In this document: positions 15,069-15,404 of the stretch, piece by piece | Layout of the letters: every line of letters starts with the position of its first letter | Position numbering within the stretch: the stretch's first letter is position 1 | Source: Echinicola jeungdonensis | Lineage (GTDB): Bacteria; Bacteroidota; Bacteroidia; Cytophagales; Cyclobacteriaceae | Assembly (NCBI RefSeq): GCF_030409905.1 | Contig: NZ_JAUFQT010000011.1 | Coordinates: forward strand, 1 to 15,404 | DNA length: 15,404 nucleotides | Direction: 5' to 3' | Translations under genes and position numbers: made by a program | The notes under the pieces: generated by a model | Told to the model about the DNA's origin: nothing | Seen by the model: the letters and a program-made list of their open reading frames with translations, nothing else | The model's database searches: none

Positions 15069-15404
15069 ATGAAAAAAATTGTTATCTGTGCCGATGGCAC
15101 CTGGAACCGGCCGGAGCGAAATATAAAGGAAGACTTTCCCACCAATGTGCTGCAGTTTGCCCGGGGCATGGCCTCGACCGACCAAAATGGCACCAACAAA
15201 TTGTCTTTTATACTGGGGCATTGGCTCCTATCATGATAAGTTTGCCGGTGGTGCCCTTGGCCAGGGCCTGGAAAAGAATGTCAAGGATGGTTACCGCTTT
15301 TTGATCCATAACTATGAGCCTGGGGGGATGAAATTTACCTTTTTGGCTTTAGCCGGGGGGCCTATATACCATCCGGAGCCTTTGCGGCCTTATCAATAAT
15401 TGCA
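15069..15404 (+). CDS. DUF2235 (Tle1-like) alpha/beta hydrolase, 5' part only, frameshifted
   Basis: ATG 15069 begins MKKIVICADGTWNRPERNIK and continues DFPTNVLQFARGMA. A shift near 15205 precedes WGIGSYHDKFAGGALGQGLE, KNVKDGYRFLIHNYEPG and, after another shift, EIYLFGFSRGAYT and IRSLCGLINN at the window edge. The N-terminal DGTWN block and GFSRGA (15345-15362) are signatures of DUF2235. In that family the GFSRGA serine is the predicted nucleophile, and some members (Tle1) are type VI secretion phospholipase effectors. No secretion or immunity gene is visible, so a stand-alone cytoplasmic hydrolase is equally possible. The C-terminal part, including the remaining catalytic residues, lies outside the window. 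Three one-base problems (near 15205, 15328 and 15373) match the window-wide pattern. Confidence 0.85.

Noticed and set aside
1..15404. tRNA, rRNA genes or a CRISPR array
   Set aside because: I saw no cloverleaf with conserved TTCGA-type arms, no rRNA-like sequence, and no regularly spaced short direct repeats.

Overview
The window looks like chromosomal DNA from a Bacteroidota bacterium of the order Cytophagales, plausibly a Cyclobacteriaceae relative. The reasons are a gliding/type IX secretion (T9SS) type B sorting domain on a large surface protein, a Bacteroidetes-type HAE1 RND pump, a phosphatidylserine decarboxylase-family protein with the PSDC-type N-terminal region, mostly weak Shine-Dalgarno sequences, and dispersed hairpin repeats of a kind I associate with this group. 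The genus is inference.

The dominant property is that nearly every recognisable gene is split by single-base gains or losses, mostly in short homopolymers. Reading across them restores well-conserved proteins. The load is similar in housekeeping-type genes, transposases and a cassette-like gene, so uncorrected sequence error is at least as likely as true decay. I give whole-gene spans and note the breaks.

Layout. 1-445 (-): peroxide-stress protein YaaA, cut by the window edge. 450-~1563 (-): C-terminal part of a T9SS-sorted surface protein. ~1568-4170 (+): C-terminal two thirds or more of an RND efflux permease. These two genes meet head to head with both N-termini missing, so 1558-1568 is a deletion or assembly junction. 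4191-5030: hairpin repeats and an acyl-carrier-protein-like gene that lacks the phosphopantetheine serine. 5066-6392: an IS3-family element. 6411-6650, ~9340-9568 and 9574-~9830: three copies of one dispersed repeat. 7110-7917 (+): class I methyltransferase. 8479-9154 (+): putative lipoprotein ending in a conserved ICHxPG...HLxHGDxLGxC tail. 10018-11283 (+): exported phosphatidylserine decarboxylase-family protein. 11910-14125 (+): tyrosine recombinase overlapping an IS91-type HUH/Y2 transposase. 14109-14880: a small membrane/coiled-coil gene between two attC-like imperfect inverted repeats, resembling an integron gene cassette. 15069-end (+): start of a DUF2235 (Tle1-like) alpha/beta hydrolase.

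Apart from the integrase-transposase pair, the genes do not form an obvious pathway. This is an accessory, recombination-prone region. The most interesting candidates are the possible cassette with its attC-like sites, the serine-less ACP-like protein and the three-copy structured repeat.
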